A stretch of 64,000 nt of DNA. Origin: URNF01 sp045634325 (GTDB taxonomy: Bacteria > Bacillota > Clostridia > Oscillospirales > Acutalibacteraceae). How positions within the stretch are numbered: position 1 is the stretch's first letter; each line of letters starts with the position of its first letter. Position numbers and translations under genes: made by a program. Location: positions 32,257-96,256 of the forward strand of contig JAZRAA010000031.1 of the NCBI GenBank assembly GCA_045634325.1. Direction: 5' to 3'. Shown here in pieces: positions 16,723-25,754 of this stretch. The notes beneath the pieces were generated by a model. It made no database searches. It saw nothing but the letters and a program-made list of their open reading frames with translations, and was not told where the DNA came from.

Positions 16723-19689
16723 TTATTCTTCAAAAGACAGTAAATCGGTGAGTGACACGGCATCCGACAGGGTATCCAGAGGACCGCTTTCTTTGGGGAA
16801 TGCGGGCAAGCGTGTGGGCGTGCCACGCATCGCCGGCTTTGCAGTGGATTTGCCACGGGTGACCAGCATCAAGATGACAAATGCCAACACACTGATAGCC
16901 GTTGCGAGCAAGCCTGCAACAAGGCCTTTGGGGATGAAGGTCAATTCCACCGTGTGTGCGCCTGCATCAATATCAAATGCAAGGAACGCACCCTTTGTGC
17001 CGTCGTCGTTCAAGTCGCCGATGGGGTAGGTTTCAACCGTTTTGCCGTCCACCACGACCTGCCACGAAGCGTCATACGGAACGGTGGTGAACAGCGTGCC
17101 ACTCTCGGTAGCGGTAACATTGCCGACAATGTGGTGGTCGGCAAATTTCGTCACCTGCAACCCTTCGTCCGCCAGCGCATCCAGTTTCTCATTCATCACA
17201 CCCGTGTCGGTTGCGGCGATATAAATGTTGCCGCTCACGGTGGTATCCGCCGTGACAGAAATTTGGAAGGTCGTACCCGCCGTCACCGCACCAACGTCGA
17301 TGATATACGGTTCGTTGGTGGAGGTGTCCCACGTGTGTAACGTTTCGCCGTTTTGGTCATACGCCGTGATGCTTGCCGACTGTGCCGCCATGCAATCCAC
17401 AAACGCATAGTAGGTGCCGTCTTGTGTTGCGGTAGCGTTAAACCATGCAGCAGTGCCGTTGCCGTTGACAGTAAAGCGGGTTGCGCCATAGGCACTCGCC
17501 AGTGCAGCGCTGCCCTCATCCACCGAAACACCCATAAAGGTGTAGATGGTACGGTCATCTTCCGTCATGGCGGTGAGCATCTCTTCTTGGGTTGCGAACG
17601 GGTTATACTGTTGCATCACAAATGCTTTGGTGTCTGCCGACACACGATAACCCAGCGGCAACGCCCTTGTGTTGCGGTAGATATAATATACCTGTCCCGC
17701 CTCTTCCACCGTTTCCACTTTTTCGAGGTACGGATTGCCGACAACGTTGGCTTGCAACGTCACATACTGTACGCCGAGCAGTGAGTCGGACAACGGCACA
17801 AAACTATGATACAAATAACTGTTCACGCCGTTATCCGCATACCCGAGTGCGCCGAGCAAGCGGGTGGTGTGATAGTAGTTGCTGGACGAGAAAGAGGTCA
17901 GTCCTTTATAGTGATACAACGCCGTGTCCACACAGGTGCGCCGCGGTAACAGTTCCACACGATAAAAACCGCCGTTGTTTTCTTTCTCGGCAATTTCCAC
18001 CGTTTTATCCATCGCAGCAGCGGCGGCTTGATGGTCGGCATTGGCAACGTAGTTGTTGCGGTCGGTGTAATATTCCTTGCCGTTCAAAGCGGTCAATCCC
18101 ACACCGCCGTGCAAGGTCATTTCTATCATAAACACAAAGCACAGCACCGTGTAGCCTAAGCGACGGGCAAGTTTGCGGTGGGTCATCAACAGCAAAATGG
18201 CAGCGTAGACACCCGCCAACAACAGCGATACATACACCGGCATAAACACCTGTGCGTCATCGCCCGCCAACATTTCGAACAACACGATATACGCTGCAAT
18301 AGCACCCAACGTGCCGCCGATTTGTTTAATGGTGATGTGTTTGATATGCGGCAATACCTGTGCCGCAATCATCAGAAATGCGAAAACATATAAAAACGAG
18401 AAACGATACGGCAGGTCGTTGGGGGAATGTAAGCCGTGCCAAATCAAATCAAAAATATTCACCGTGAAACTGACGTACAACACCGCCAGCAACCCGCCCC
18501 ACGCAAGACGACGGCGAAGCGAAATGGTTTTGGTGGTGACAAACAACAGCGTGAGCAACACCGGCAAAATACCGCAGAAAATGTTGGGCAGATTCCCTGA
18601 ACGAATGGTGGGGGTCATACCAAATAATTGTTGTGCGGGAAGTTTAAATAACTCGAAAGTTGCTTTGATGAGCGGCATGCTCTCCCCCGCCGCCGAGGTA
18701 TAGCCCAGTGCGAACACCACCGGCAGTAAGATGCACATTGCCATACCGCCCGCAATCAACGAGCCGAGCGCAAACCGCAAAAACGCAGTCCAGCCTTCGC
18801 CCGAATCCCGTTTTTCACGCAAGAGGAATTGGAAGAAATACAAGACAAGGAACACGCACACCATAAAACCGATATAGTAGTTGGTGAACAGCGTGTAGGC
18901 AAGAGAAAGGATATATACGCCGTATTTACCCTCCCGCATCATGCGTTCAAACCCTAAAACCACCAGCGGCAACATCATCACGCCGTCCAGCCACATGATG
19001 TTCCAGGAATATGCCAGCATATACATGGACAGTGAATACCCAAGTGCGAATATCACCGTCGATAAATCACGACGACGAAACACGTACTGCACACAAGCGG
19101 CAAACAATGCCGCAGCAAGTGCGTTTTTGAGCAGGGTGATGAGCAAAATACCCTCGTTCAATAACGTTTCAGGCAACAATGCCAGCAACAGATTGAAAGG
19201 ACTGGCAAGATAATACGCAAACAATGAAATGAAGTTTGCGCCGATACCGGTTTCAAAGGTATATAACGGACTGCCGCCGGTGAGCACCATTTCACGCAGT
19301 TGCGCGAGCAAGGGGGCGTATTGATGGTGCATATCCACCACCATCACCGACTCGATACCAAACGGCCACACGCCCATAAAAATATACGAAAGCGACATAC
19401 CGACAAGACCCAGCGCACCCGCCAGCAACGGATAATGCAAAGCGGATTTTTGGGGTTCACGGAAGCGCTCTCTGGGCATAGCGGTATATAACACCGCTAC
19501 CAAAAATCCCGCCAGCAGTGCCGAAAAGCCAACGGCAAACCCATATTTTTGTAACGTGTGTTCAAATGTCAGAAACGTGGACAAACAATATGACAACGCC
19601 GCAGTGACTATCACGAAAATAGCGCCCAGCCACCATTTGGTGCCGACGGGGATGCCGTTATCCAATCCGTTTTTATTTGAATATCTCAT
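16723..19689 (-). CDS. YfhO family membrane protein (GT-C type)
   Basis: A 988-residue polytopic protein. The ATG at 19689 is chosen because GGGAGG lies 7 bases upstream. The N-terminal half has about 12 to 13 helices and the loop VMVVDMHHQYAPLLAQLREM near residue 115, typical of YfhO. Further blocks are NIMWLDGVMMLPLVVLGFERM and NLPNIFCGILPVLL. About 400 residues of mostly extracytoplasmic sequence follow, then a last helix (GLVAGLLATAISVLAFVIL) and a charged tail. YfhO-type proteins are GT-C transferases; in Bacillus and Listeria they glycosylate teichoic acids using lipid-linked sugars made by a CsbB-type partner, none of which is visible here. The gene stands alone with its own promoter. 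Confidence 0.9.
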   Translation of the reverse strand: MRYSNKNGLDNGIPVGTKWWLGAIFVIVTAALSYCLSTFLTFEHTLQKYGFAVGFSALLAGFLVAVLYTAMPRERFREPQKSALHYPLLAGALGLVGMSLSYIFMGVWPFGIESVMVVDMHHQYAPLLAQLREMVLTGGSPLYTFETGIGANFISLFAYYLASPFNLLLALLPETLLNEGILLITLLKNALAAALFAACVQYVFRRRDLSTVIFALGYSLSMYMLAYSWNIMWLDGVMMLPLVVLGFERMMREGKYGVYILSLAYTLFTNYYIGFMVCVFLVLYFFQFLLREKRDSGEGWTAFLRFALGSLIAGGMAMCILLPVVFALGYTSAAGESMPLIKATFELFKLPAQQLFGMTPTIRSGNLPNIFCGILPVLLTLLFVTTKTISLRRRLAWGGLLAVLYVSFTVNIFDLIWHGLHSPNDLPYRFSFLYVFAFLMIAAQVLPHIKHITIKQIGGTLGAIAAYIVLFEMLAGDDAQVFMPVYVSLLLAGVYAAILLLMTHRKLARRLGYTVLCFVFMIEMTLHGGVGLTALNGKEYYTDRNNYVANADHQAAAAAMDKTVEIAEKENNGGFYRVELLPRRTCVDTALYHYKGLTSFSSSNYYHTTRLLGALGYADNGVNSYLYHSFVPLSDSLLGVQYVTLQANVVGNPYLEKVETVEEAGQVYYIYRNTRALPLGYRVSADTKAFVMQQYNPFATQEEMLTAMTEDDRTIYTFMGVSVDEGSAALASAYGATRFTVNGNGTAAWFNATATQDGTYYAFVDCMAAQSASITAYDQNGETLHTWDTSTNEPYIIDVGAVTAGTTFQISVTADTTVSGNIYIAATDTGVMNEKLDALADEGLQVTKFADHHIVGNVTATESGTLFTTVPYDASWQVVVDGKTVETYPIGDLNDDGTKGAFLAFDIDAGAHTVELTFIPKGLVAGLLATAISVLAFVILMLVTRGKSTAKPAMRGTPTRLPAFPKESGPLDTLSDAVSLTDLLSFEE

Positions 19690-19721
19690 GGTGTGCCTCC
19701 CAAAAATATGCATATATCAAT

Positions 19722-19750
19722 ATTATATCACAGCAACCTCACAAAAGCAA
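19722..19750 (-). promoter_or_regulatory. Promoter of yfhO-type gene
   Basis: On the - strand TTGCTT (19750-19745), a 17-base spacer and a consensus TATAAT (19727-19722), 32 bases before the ATG. Confidence 0.75.
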
Positions 19751-19810
19751 ACAGAATAATTGGTGTTGCCCGCTCATATATATGTAGCAAAAAGAAAGGA
19801 TGGAGTAAAA

Positions 19811-20740
19811 ATGGAACCGTCTGTATTTTTGCCGGAGGGTAAGTTGTTGCACACCCCCGAAAACAAACGTCTGACCGCCTCCCAAGCCGCTTTGAGCGAT
19901 GCAGCCCTGAGCGGTACGGTATTGGAGGGGGTTGCCACCCTTTGCGATGCCGACCACAACCTATACGTAGCCTTACCGTGCATGGAAGGATTTATACCGC
20001 ACGAGGAAGGTGCTATCGGTATTGAAGAAGGGGTCACCCGTGACATTGCGGTGATTTCCCGTGTGGGTAAACCGGTATGTTTTGTGGTGATTGGATTTGA
20101 AAACACCGCAAACGGTGTGCGTGCTATCCTGTCCCGCCGCCGTGCGCAAGAGAAATGTCAGCACGCTTACATACAGCATTGTCGCAAGGGCGATATTATC
20201 CCTGCCAAAGTCACCCGTCTCGAATCGTTTGGTGCGTTTTGTGATATTGGGTGCGGCATTGCCGCACTGATGCCCATTGCGGGCATGTCGGTCAGCCGCA
20301 TCTCCCACCCCGCCGACCGTTTGAGCGTTGGGATGGATGTGTACGGTGCGGTGGTGTCTAACGAAGACGGCCGTATTTGTCTGTCACAGCGAGAATTGCT
20401 GGGAACTTGGGAGCAAAACGCCGCCTCGTTCCGTCAGGGCGAAACGGTGATGGGCATTGTGCGGTCAGAAGAAAGTTACGGCATTTTCGTGGAACTTGCT
20501 CCCAACCTCGCGGGACTTGCCGAGCCCAGAGAGGGTGTTCACGCAGGAATGGCGGTGAGTGTGTATATCAAGAGTATTTTACCCGATAAAATGAAAATCA
20601 AATTGATTATCATTGACAGTGCGGGAGAAGCACCACCCCCCGCACCGCCCGCCTATTCTATCACGAGCGGGCATCTGTCCCGCTGGCAATATTCCCCCGA
20701 TGCCGCCGTGAAATGTATCGAAACCGTGTTTGAAGAATAA
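19811..20740 (+). CDS. S1 RNA-binding domain protein
   Basis: A 309-residue protein; ATG at 19811 follows GGATGGAG. Three OB-fold S1 repeats can be traced: about 33-105 (GTVLEGVATLCDADHNLYVALP), about 113-185 (RKGDIIPAKVTRLESFGAFCDIGCG, the best-conserved repeat) and about 205-265 (QGETVMGIVRSEESYGIFVELAP). The middle repeat has the VxxxxxFGAFxDIG core typical of ribosomal protein S1 and Tex-like proteins. It is much shorter than E. coli S1 but similar to S1-like proteins of Clostridia, and may bind mRNA or the ribosome. It stands alone, divergent from yfhO. Confidence 0.82.
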   Translation: MEPSVFLPEGKLLHTPENKRLTASQAALSDAALSGTVLEGVATLCDADHNLYVALPCMEGFIPHEEGAIGIEEGVTRDIAVISRVGKPVCFVVIGFENTANGVRAILSRRRAQEKCQHAYIQHCRKGDIIPAKVTRLESFGAFCDIGCGIAALMPIAGMSVSRISHPADRLSVGMDVYGAVVSNEDGRICLSQRELLGTWEQNAASFRQGETVMGIVRSEESYGIFVELAPNLAGLAEPREGVHAGMAVSVYIKSILPDKMKIKLIIIDSAGEAPPPAPPAYSITSGHLSRWQYSPDAAVKCIETVFEE

Positions 20741-20743
20741 AGA

Positions 20744-20770
20744 AAAACCTCCGTTTTCAACGGAGGTTTT
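20744..20770. terminator. Bidirectional terminator
   Basis: A perfect 12-bp stem (20744-20755 and 20759-20770) with a TTC loop. It lies between the convergent S1-domain gene and the small OadG-like gene. Confidence 0.88.
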
Positions 20771-20775
20771 ATTCT

Positions 20776-20916
20776 TTATTTACCTTTGCGGGTGGTGACG
20801 GTGTTTAAAAACACCGTTACACCAATCAGTATCGCCATCACAATGAGGATAACGAGCATACCTTTTCCCATATAGCCTAAATTTTCAATAAATGCCATCG
20901 GATTGAAATAAAACAC
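20776..20916 (-). CDS. Small OadG-like subunit of Na+-translocating decarboxylase
   Basis: A 46-residue protein read from GTG at 20916, behind AAGGAGG with a 7-base spacing. The sequence FNPMAFIENLGYMGKGMLVI is followed by a single membrane helix (LIVMAILIGVTVFLNTV) and a basic tail. This size and pattern fit the small OadG-related subunits encoded next to OadB in Clostridia, which anchor or assemble the decarboxylase complex. It follows oadB by 12 bases. Without a search the family call rests on context and topology. Confidence 0.7.
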   Translation of the reverse strand: MFYFNPMAFIENLGYMGKGMLVILIVMAILIGVTVFLNTVTTRKGK

Positions 20917-20928
20917 GTCGCATCCTCC

Positions 20929-22038
20929 TTACATAAAGAAACTCAAAATCAAACCGCCCGCAATAACCGAGGCAATCTGACCCGAAACGTTGACGCCGAT
21001 AGAATGCATCAAAAGGAAGTTCTGGTTGTCTTCCGCCAAACCCATTTTGTGCACGATACGACCCGACATCGGGAACGCGGAAATACCCGCCGCACCAATC
21101 ATGGGATTGAGTTTTTTCTTCAAGAACAAGTTGACGAATTTTGCAAACAACACACCGCCCGCGGTGTCCATGATGAACGCCACAAGACCCAGTCCCAAGA
21201 TGATGAGGGTTTCGGTTTTGAGGAATTCCTGCCACTGCATTTTGGTGGCGATGGTGATGCCCAGGAAAATGGTGACGAGGTTAGCGAGCACCTTTTGTGC
21301 GGTATCGGACAAGGAATTGAGCACACCGCATTCACGGATGAGGTTGCCGAACATCAGAAAACCGATGAGGGATGCCGCCGAGGGTGCAACCAACGTGGCA
21401 ATCACGGTGATGACAATGGGGAACAAAATGCGGGTGAGTTTGGAAACCTCTTGCGGTTCATACGGCATACGAATCAAACGCTCTTTTTTGGTGGTGAGCA
21501 GTTTGATGATGGGCGGTTGAATAATCGGTACCAACGCCATATACGAATACGCCGCCACCGCGATTTGTCCCGCATACGCCGACTGCAATTTATTGGCAAC
21601 CACGATAGCAGTCGGACCATCCGCCGCGCCGATGATGGCAATGGATGCGGCATCGTTGATGTTGGGGAAGAACATGGACGCCATACACAACGTAAAGAAG
21701 ATACCAAACTGCGCCGCCGCACCAAAAATCATCAGTTTCGGGTTGGTGAGCACCGGTCCGAAGTCAATCATCGCACCGATACCGATAAACAAAATCAGCG
21801 GGAACAGTTCGTTGGCAATGCCCGCATCAAACAGCACGCTCAGTGCGCCCGTTTCTTCGCCTTGGGTCACCGCACCCGAAAACGGCAGGTTGACAAGAAT
21901 GGTGCCAAAACCGATAGGCAACAACAAGGTCGGTTCCATTTCCTTTTTGATGGCAAGGAAAATGAGGATACCGCCGATTGCCCACATCAGCAGGTGTTTC
22001 CACTGAATGTGTAACAGGTTTTCATACAAAATTTCCAT
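20929..22038 (-). CDS. Na+-translocating decarboxylase beta subunit (OadB/GcdB/MmdB family)
   Basis: A 369-residue membrane protein with about nine to ten helices. Diagnostic blocks are GVLPIGFG-like LLPIGFGTILVNLPF, LFIGIGAMIDFGPVLTNPKL, AAIIGAADGPTAIVVANKL (with the Asp and Ser/Thr region of the Na+ path) and GISAFPMSGRIVHKMG. The family couples decarboxylation of a biotin-bound carboxyl group to Na+ export. The carboxyltransferase and biotin-carrier subunits are not nearby, so the substrate (oxaloacetate, methylmalonyl-CoA or glutaconyl-CoA) is unknown. It is 29 bases after smpB on the same strand and could share its transcript. Confidence 0.9.
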   Translation of the reverse strand: MEILYENLLHIQWKHLLMWAIGGILIFLAIKKEMEPTLLLPIGFGTILVNLPFSGAVTQGEETGALSVLFDAGIANELFPLILFIGIGAMIDFGPVLTNPKLMIFGAAAQFGIFFTLCMASMFFPNINDAASIAIIGAADGPTAIVVANKLQSAYAGQIAVAAYSYMALVPIIQPPIIKLLTTKKERLIRMPYEPQEVSKLTRILFPIVITVIATLVAPSAASLIGFLMFGNLIRECGVLNSLSDTAQKVLANLVTIFLGITIATKMQWQEFLKTETLIILGLGLVAFIMDTAGGVLFAKFVNLFLKKKLNPMIGAAGISAFPMSGRIVHKMGLAEDNQNFLLMHSIGVNVSGQIASVIAGGLILSFFM

Positions 22039-22067
22039 GGGGGTTCTCCTTCCGATAAGGTGACAGA

Positions 22068-22535
22068 TTACAAATTTTTATCTTTCAAAGCACGTTGTGC
22101 TTCCCGTTGCATATCACGGCGGGCGGCATCTTCCCGCTTATCATACAGTTTTTTGCCACGGCAAAGTCCCACTTGCACTTTCACCCACGAGCCTTTGAAA
22201 TATACCGACAGCGGAATTAAAGTGAGGCCTTGTTGCTTGGTCAAACCGAACAAGCGCATGATTTCCCGTTTATGCAACAGCAACCGCCGCACACGTTTGG
22301 GGTCACGGTTGAAAATGTTGCCCTGTTCATAGGGGCTGATGTGCATGCCGTTGACAAACATTTCGCCTTCCACGACACTGCACCACGCATCTTTCAAATT
22401 GACACCGCCGCCACGCAGGGCTTTCACTTCGGTGCCCACCAATTCGATGCCGGCTTCCAGACTTTCTTCCACGAAATATTCGTGAAAGGCCTTTTTATTG
22501 GTGGCAATGGTTTTTGTGTTTTCTTTACCGGCCAC
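22068..22535 (-). CDS. smpB: SsrA-binding protein SmpB
   Basis: A 155-residue protein starting at GTG 22535, which has GGAGG seven bases upstream; a longer frame upstream is rejected. The sequence KAFHEYFVEESLEAGIELVG, TEVKALRGGGVNLKDAWCSV and PKRVRRLLLHKREIMRL is the SmpB beta-barrel core, with a Lys/Arg-rich C-terminal tail (DKREDAARRDMQREAQRAL). SmpB binds tmRNA and brings it to stalled ribosomes. The tmRNA gene is not in this window. It follows recR by 28 bases. Confidence 0.95.
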   Translation of the reverse strand: MAGKENTKTIATNKKAFHEYFVEESLEAGIELVGTEVKALRGGGVNLKDAWCSVVEGEMFVNGMHISPYEQGNIFNRDPKRVRRLLLHKREIMRLFGLTKQQGLTLIPLSVYFKGSWVKVQVGLCRGKKLYDKREDAARRDMQREAQRALKDKNL

Positions 22536-22563
22536 GCCGACACCTCCTTTGATACCGTGTTTA

Positions 22564-23163
22564 TTAAAGTTCGTTTCTGCCCTCAAGTGAACGGCGCAAG
22601 GTCACCTCGTCCGCATATTCCAAATCGCCACCGACCGGAATACCGTACGCCAAACGGGTGATTTTGATGGGGAACGCTTTGAGCAGACGAGCGAGATACA
22701 TCGCAGTCGCTTCGCCCTCCACCGTGGGATTGGTCGCCATAATCACTTCGGTGATGTTCTCGTCAGTGAGCCGCACCAACAATTCCTTGATGCGAATGTC
22801 TTCGGGACCCACACCGTCCATTGGCGAAATGGTGCCGTGCAAAACGTGGTACAAACCCGCATATTCACGGGTGCGTTCAAACGCCGCCGCATCCCGCGCG
22901 TCTTCCACCACGCATATCACCGAACGGTCTCTGCCCGCAGATGCGCAAACAGGACACACGTCTTTGTCGGTGAGGTTGCAACACACACTGCACTCATGTA
23001 TTTTCTCTCTGGCATCCCGAATAGCATCCACAAACGCTTCCGCTTTTTCGGGTGTGGTATGTAATAAATAGAATGCCAATCTGCCGGCAGATTTATGCCC
23101 GATACCGGGTAGGGTTTCGAGTTGTTCTACCAGCCGTTCTAATGGCGCTACACCGTATTCCAT
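22564..23163 (-). CDS. recR: Recombination mediator RecR
   Basis: A 199-residue protein. It has the N-terminal HhH region (LEQLPGIGHKSAGRLAF-like), a four-Cys zinc finger (CSVCCNLTDKDVCPVC), and the Toprim segment VICVVEDARDAAAFERT with TNPTVEGEATAMYLARLL. RecR works with RecF/RecO to load RecA on gapped DNA. The order dnaX-ybaB-recR is the standard bacterial arrangement; the ybaB stop is two bases upstream. Confidence 0.96.
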   Translation of the reverse strand: MEYGVAPLERLVEQLETLPGIGHKSAGRLAFYLLHTTPEKAEAFVDAIRDAREKIHECSVCCNLTDKDVCPVCASAGRDRSVICVVEDARDAAAFERTREYAGLYHVLHGTISPMDGVGPEDIRIKELLVRLTDENITEVIMATNPTVEGEATAMYLARLLKAFPIKITRLAYGIPVGGDLEYADEVTLRRSLEGRNEL

Positions 23164-23165
23164 AC

Positions 23166-23510
23166 TTATAACCCCGGAATGTTCAGACCGCCGGTCACCT
23201 GCGACATACGCTGTTCGGCATCCGCAGCAGCTTTACGCACCGCTTCATTGACAGCGGCTTTCACCAAGTCTGCCAACATTTCGGCATCGTCGGGGTCGAT
23301 CACATCTTTATCAATCACAAGATCGGTCAATTCGTGTTTGCCGTTGACCGATGCGCTCACCGCACCGCCGCCGGCGGTCGCAGTGTAGACGGTTTGTTCC
23401 AATTCTTGTTGCAGTGCCGCGGCATCCTCCTGCATTTTCTGTGCTTGGCGCAACATCGCTTGCATATTGCCGGGGCCGCCGCCCATACCTTGCGGTAATC
23501 TTGCTTTCAT
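23166..23510 (-). CDS. YbaB/EbfC family nucleoid-associated protein
   Basis: A 114-residue protein with the family core: QAMLRQAQKMQEDAAALQQEL, then VSASVNGKHELTDLVIDKDVI and AEMLADLVKAAVNEAVRKA. Homologues form dimers that bind DNA non-specifically. It sits between dnaX and recR as in most bacteria, four bases after the dnaX stop, so the three genes are one transcript. The N-terminal Gly/Pro-rich stretch (LPQGMGGGPGNMQ) is also usual in this family. Confidence 0.93.
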   Translation of the reverse strand: MKARLPQGMGGGPGNMQAMLRQAQKMQEDAAALQQELEQTVYTATAGGGAVSASVNGKHELTDLVIDKDVIDPDDAEMLADLVKAAVNEAVRKAAADAEQRMSQVTGGLNIPGL

Positions 23511-23514
23511 ACTA

Positions 23515-25137
23515 TCAATTCCTCTCTTCTATCTCCAACCCACGTTCACGGCTCTGTTGCAAAAAAGCAGCGAGCGGGTCAGCGGGCATCTCTTCGGTCG
23601 TTTTGGCGGTTTTGCGAATACCGATACGCATGGTGCGTCCGGTCACCTCGCGGATAGCATTCACCAAAATCTGTTTGTTGCCGTCACGGGTGATGAGCGT
23701 TTTAAACATCTCGTTATCGGTGCACACAAACACCACGTCGTCACGCACCAGCGCAGTCGTGCCCATCAGCACACCTTGCAACGGCGCGCACAGCACCCCT
23801 AATTTTTCCACGACCTCGCCCCACTGTGCGAAAACGGTTTCCTCACCGCTTTCGGTGGGTGCAACAGGTGTCGGAGGCGCTTCGGGTGTTTGTTGTTCCG
23901 CAGGGGGTTCGGGGGTTGCGACTGCCACGGGGGCAGGCTTTTCCACAGGCGGTGCTTTTGGCTCTTTTTTCTGCGGTGCCGCTATCGTTGCGCCACTCGA
24001 CAATGCGGATTCCAACGCCGCAACGCGACGGGACAGTGCCTTTGCATCGCCATCCAGTTCGGGACAGCACAGTTTTAAAATTGCCATTTCCATTTCCACA
24101 CGGCGAGAAACACCGCCACGTAAACGGTCAAGGGTGGTTTGCAACACGGTCAGACAATGCAACACCGTAGCGGGCGACAACGCTTTTGCCGCCGCACGCA
24201 ACTGTTCCCATTCGGCAGTGGATGCCACAATCAATTCGTCGGGTGTTTTCACCGTTTGGATGATCATCACGTTGCGATAATATTCCACCCATTCGGCGCA
24301 CAACCGTTCCATGTCTTTCGAACCACGATAAAGGGTATCAAGTATCGCCAATGCGGTGGCGGTATCCCCCTCGGTCACGGCTTGCGATAAATCATACAAA
24401 TAGGTCGAACCCGCCATGCCGGTAGAGGCGGCGACCACCTCGGCGGTGATGTCACTGCTGCGGGACACGCACTGGTCGAGAAGCGACAACGCATCACGCA
24501 TCGCACCGTCCGCCAGACGTGCGAGCAACAATGCGGCATCGTCGGTCACCGTGAAACCTTCGGTTTTGGCAATCTGCGCTATGCGGGCGGCAATATCCGC
24601 AGGGGAAATGCGCCCGAAATCAAACCGTTGGCAACGGGACAGGATGGTGGCGGGTAATTTATGCACCTCGGTGGTTGCGAGGATGAAAATCACGTGTGCG
24701 GGGGGTTCTTCCAACGTTTTGAGCAGTGCGTTGAATGCACCCGCAGACAACATGTGCACTTCGTCGATGATATACACGCGGTAGGTAGCGGCGGCGGGAC
24801 TGAAATTGACCTCTTCCCGCAGTTCACGGATAGAGTCCACGCCGTTGTTGGAAGCCGCATCGATTTCGGTGATATCCAAAATCGTGCCGTCGTCAATGCC
24901 ACGGCAAATTTCACATTCGTTACACGGGTCGCCGTCCTTGGGGTTTTGACAGTTGACCGCTTTGGCAAGGATTTTGGCGCAGGTGGTCTTACCGGTGCCA
25001 CGGCAACCTGTGAACAGATATGCGTGCGCCAGTCGGTTATGCTTGATTTCATTACGCAGGGCGGTGGTCACCGTCTCCTGTCCGCTGACGTCCGAAAACG
25101 TCTGCGGTCGAAACTTGCGATACAAAACCTGATACAC
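23515..25137 (-). CDS. dnaX: DNA polymerase III subunit gamma/tau
   Basis: A 540-residue clamp-loader ATPase. GTG at 25137 is taken as start because it gives the family N-terminus VYQVLYRKFRPQTFSDVSG and lies 8 bases after GAGGGG. Walker A is LFTGCRGTGKTT; a zinc site follows (CNECEICRG region); Walker B is YIIDEVHMLS; SRC is LSRCQRFDF. The collar domain covers about 240-365, followed by a Pro/Ala-rich linker (about 395-445) and a tau-type C-terminal domain. The gene lies directly downstream of the SRP RNA and upstream of ybaB-recR, as in Bacillus subtilis. Confidence 0.96.
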   Translation of the reverse strand: MYQVLYRKFRPQTFSDVSGQETVTTALRNEIKHNRLAHAYLFTGCRGTGKTTCAKILAKAVNCQNPKDGDPCNECEICRGIDDGTILDITEIDAASNNGVDSIRELREEVNFSPAAATYRVYIIDEVHMLSAGAFNALLKTLEEPPAHVIFILATTEVHKLPATILSRCQRFDFGRISPADIAARIAQIAKTEGFTVTDDAALLLARLADGAMRDALSLLDQCVSRSSDITAEVVAASTGMAGSTYLYDLSQAVTEGDTATALAILDTLYRGSKDMERLCAEWVEYYRNVMIIQTVKTPDELIVASTAEWEQLRAAAKALSPATVLHCLTVLQTTLDRLRGGVSRRVEMEMAILKLCCPELDGDAKALSRRVAALESALSSGATIAAPQKKEPKAPPVEKPAPVAVATPEPPAEQQTPEAPPTPVAPTESGEETVFAQWGEVVEKLGVLCAPLQGVLMGTTALVRDDVVFVCTDNEMFKTLITRDGNKQILVNAIREVTGRTMRIGIRKTAKTTEEMPADPLAAFLQQSRERGLEIEERN

Positions 25138-25163
25138 TATATTCACCCCTCACAAAAATTAAA

Positions 25164-25308
25164 CCGCATACACTCAGGCATACGGACGGACAGGCGGACT
25201 GCGGCGCACGGCAAACCGCTGCTTAATGCTGCTCGGTTCCCCGCCTGACATGGTTCACAGCGTGCCGTCACGCAGGACCCATCCGTCCGTATGCCTGAAA
25301 GCATGCGG
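25164..25308 (-). ncRNA. ffs: Signal recognition particle RNA (4.5S/scRNA type)
   Basis: On the - strand the region reads GTGAACCATGTCAGGCGGG, then GAACCGAGCAGCATTAAGCAG, which is the conserved SRP RNA apical domain (the GTGAACC..TCAGG..GAGCAGCATTAAG signature of Firmicutes). The ends CCGCATGC and GTATGCGG, and the longer arms GGCATACGGACGG and CCGTCCGTATGCC, pair to close the long hairpin. A consensus promoter lies just upstream and dnaX follows 27 bases downstream, as in B. subtilis. At about 145 nt it is intermediate between the small and large bacterial forms; the exact ends are estimates. Confidence 0.92.
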
Positions 25309-25330
25309 CAACACTTTATTACAACATATA

Positions 25331-25359
25331 ATTATATAGAAAGGCACGCCTATTGTCAA
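25331..25359 (-). promoter_or_regulatory. Consensus promoter of SRP RNA (and probably dnaX)
   Basis: Perfect TTGACA (25359-25354), a 17-base spacer and perfect TATAAT (25336-25331) on the - strand. The strength suits a stable RNA gene. Confidence 0.92.
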
Positions 25360-25384
25360 GGCATACACTGTCGAAAAATCAAAA

Positions 25385-25413
25385 GCCTCTACCCGACAAA
25401 ATCGAGTAGAGGC
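25385..25413 (-). terminator. Terminator of rpsT
   Basis: GCCTCTAC pairs with GTAGAGGC (25406-25413 and 25385-25392), with partial further pairing inside. On the - strand it is followed by TTTTGATTTTT. It lies 7 bases after the rpsT stop. Confidence 0.85.
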
Positions 25414-25420
25414 GTTGCAA

Positions 25421-25672
25421 TTACGCGTTTGCTTTTTTAGCGAGGGCGGACTTTTTCCGTGCAGCAGTATTCTTGTGCAGGAGACCCTTCGCAGCAGCTT
25501 GGTCAATCTTCTTGATAGCAGCTTTCACAGCAGCTTCTTTGTTCTCGCCGGTTTCGATAGCAACATTCGCATGTTTGATCTCGGTTTTCAGAGCAGAACG
25601 AGCAGCTTTGTTCTTCTCGGTTTTGGCAGCGATGACTTTCACGCGCTTCTTAGCGGATTTAATATTGGGCAT
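25421..25672 (-). CDS. rpsT: 30S ribosomal protein S20
   Basis: An 83-residue basic protein, MPNIKSAKKRVKVIAAKTEK at the N-terminus, with AAAKGLLHKNTAARKKSALAK near the end: the standard S20 pattern. The ATG at 25672 is preferred over a GTG six bases upstream because AGGAGG spacing and the family N-terminus agree. S20 binds 16S rRNA early in 30S assembly. It is divergent from gpr, a common Firmicutes arrangement. Confidence 0.97.
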   Translation of the reverse strand: MPNIKSAKKRVKVIAAKTEKNKAARSALKTEIKHANVAIETGENKEAAVKAAIKKIDQAAAKGLLHKNTAARKKSALAKKANA

Positions 25673-25714
25673 GGTCACACCTCCTAATCTGATGTTCTAA
25701 ATCACGCACTAGTC

Positions 25715-25743
25715 ATATTAACACCCTTTTTGAAAAAAAGCAA
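25715..25743 (-). promoter_or_regulatory. Promoter of rpsT
   Basis: TTGCTT (25743-25738), a 17-base spacer and TAATAT (25720-25715) on the - strand, 42 bases before the S20 ATG. Confidence 0.65.
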
Positions 25744-25754
25744 CTGTTTTTTTC

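Noticed and set aside
23940..24000. Programmed frameshift in dnaX to make the short gamma subunit
   Set aside because: A six-A run follows CAG at the start of the linker, but the -1 slip would pair poorly and there is no obvious stimulatory hairpin; not enough to call.
25255..25506. 83-residue open frame over the SRP RNA
   Set aside because: It runs through the SRP RNA and the rpsT terminator, both well supported.
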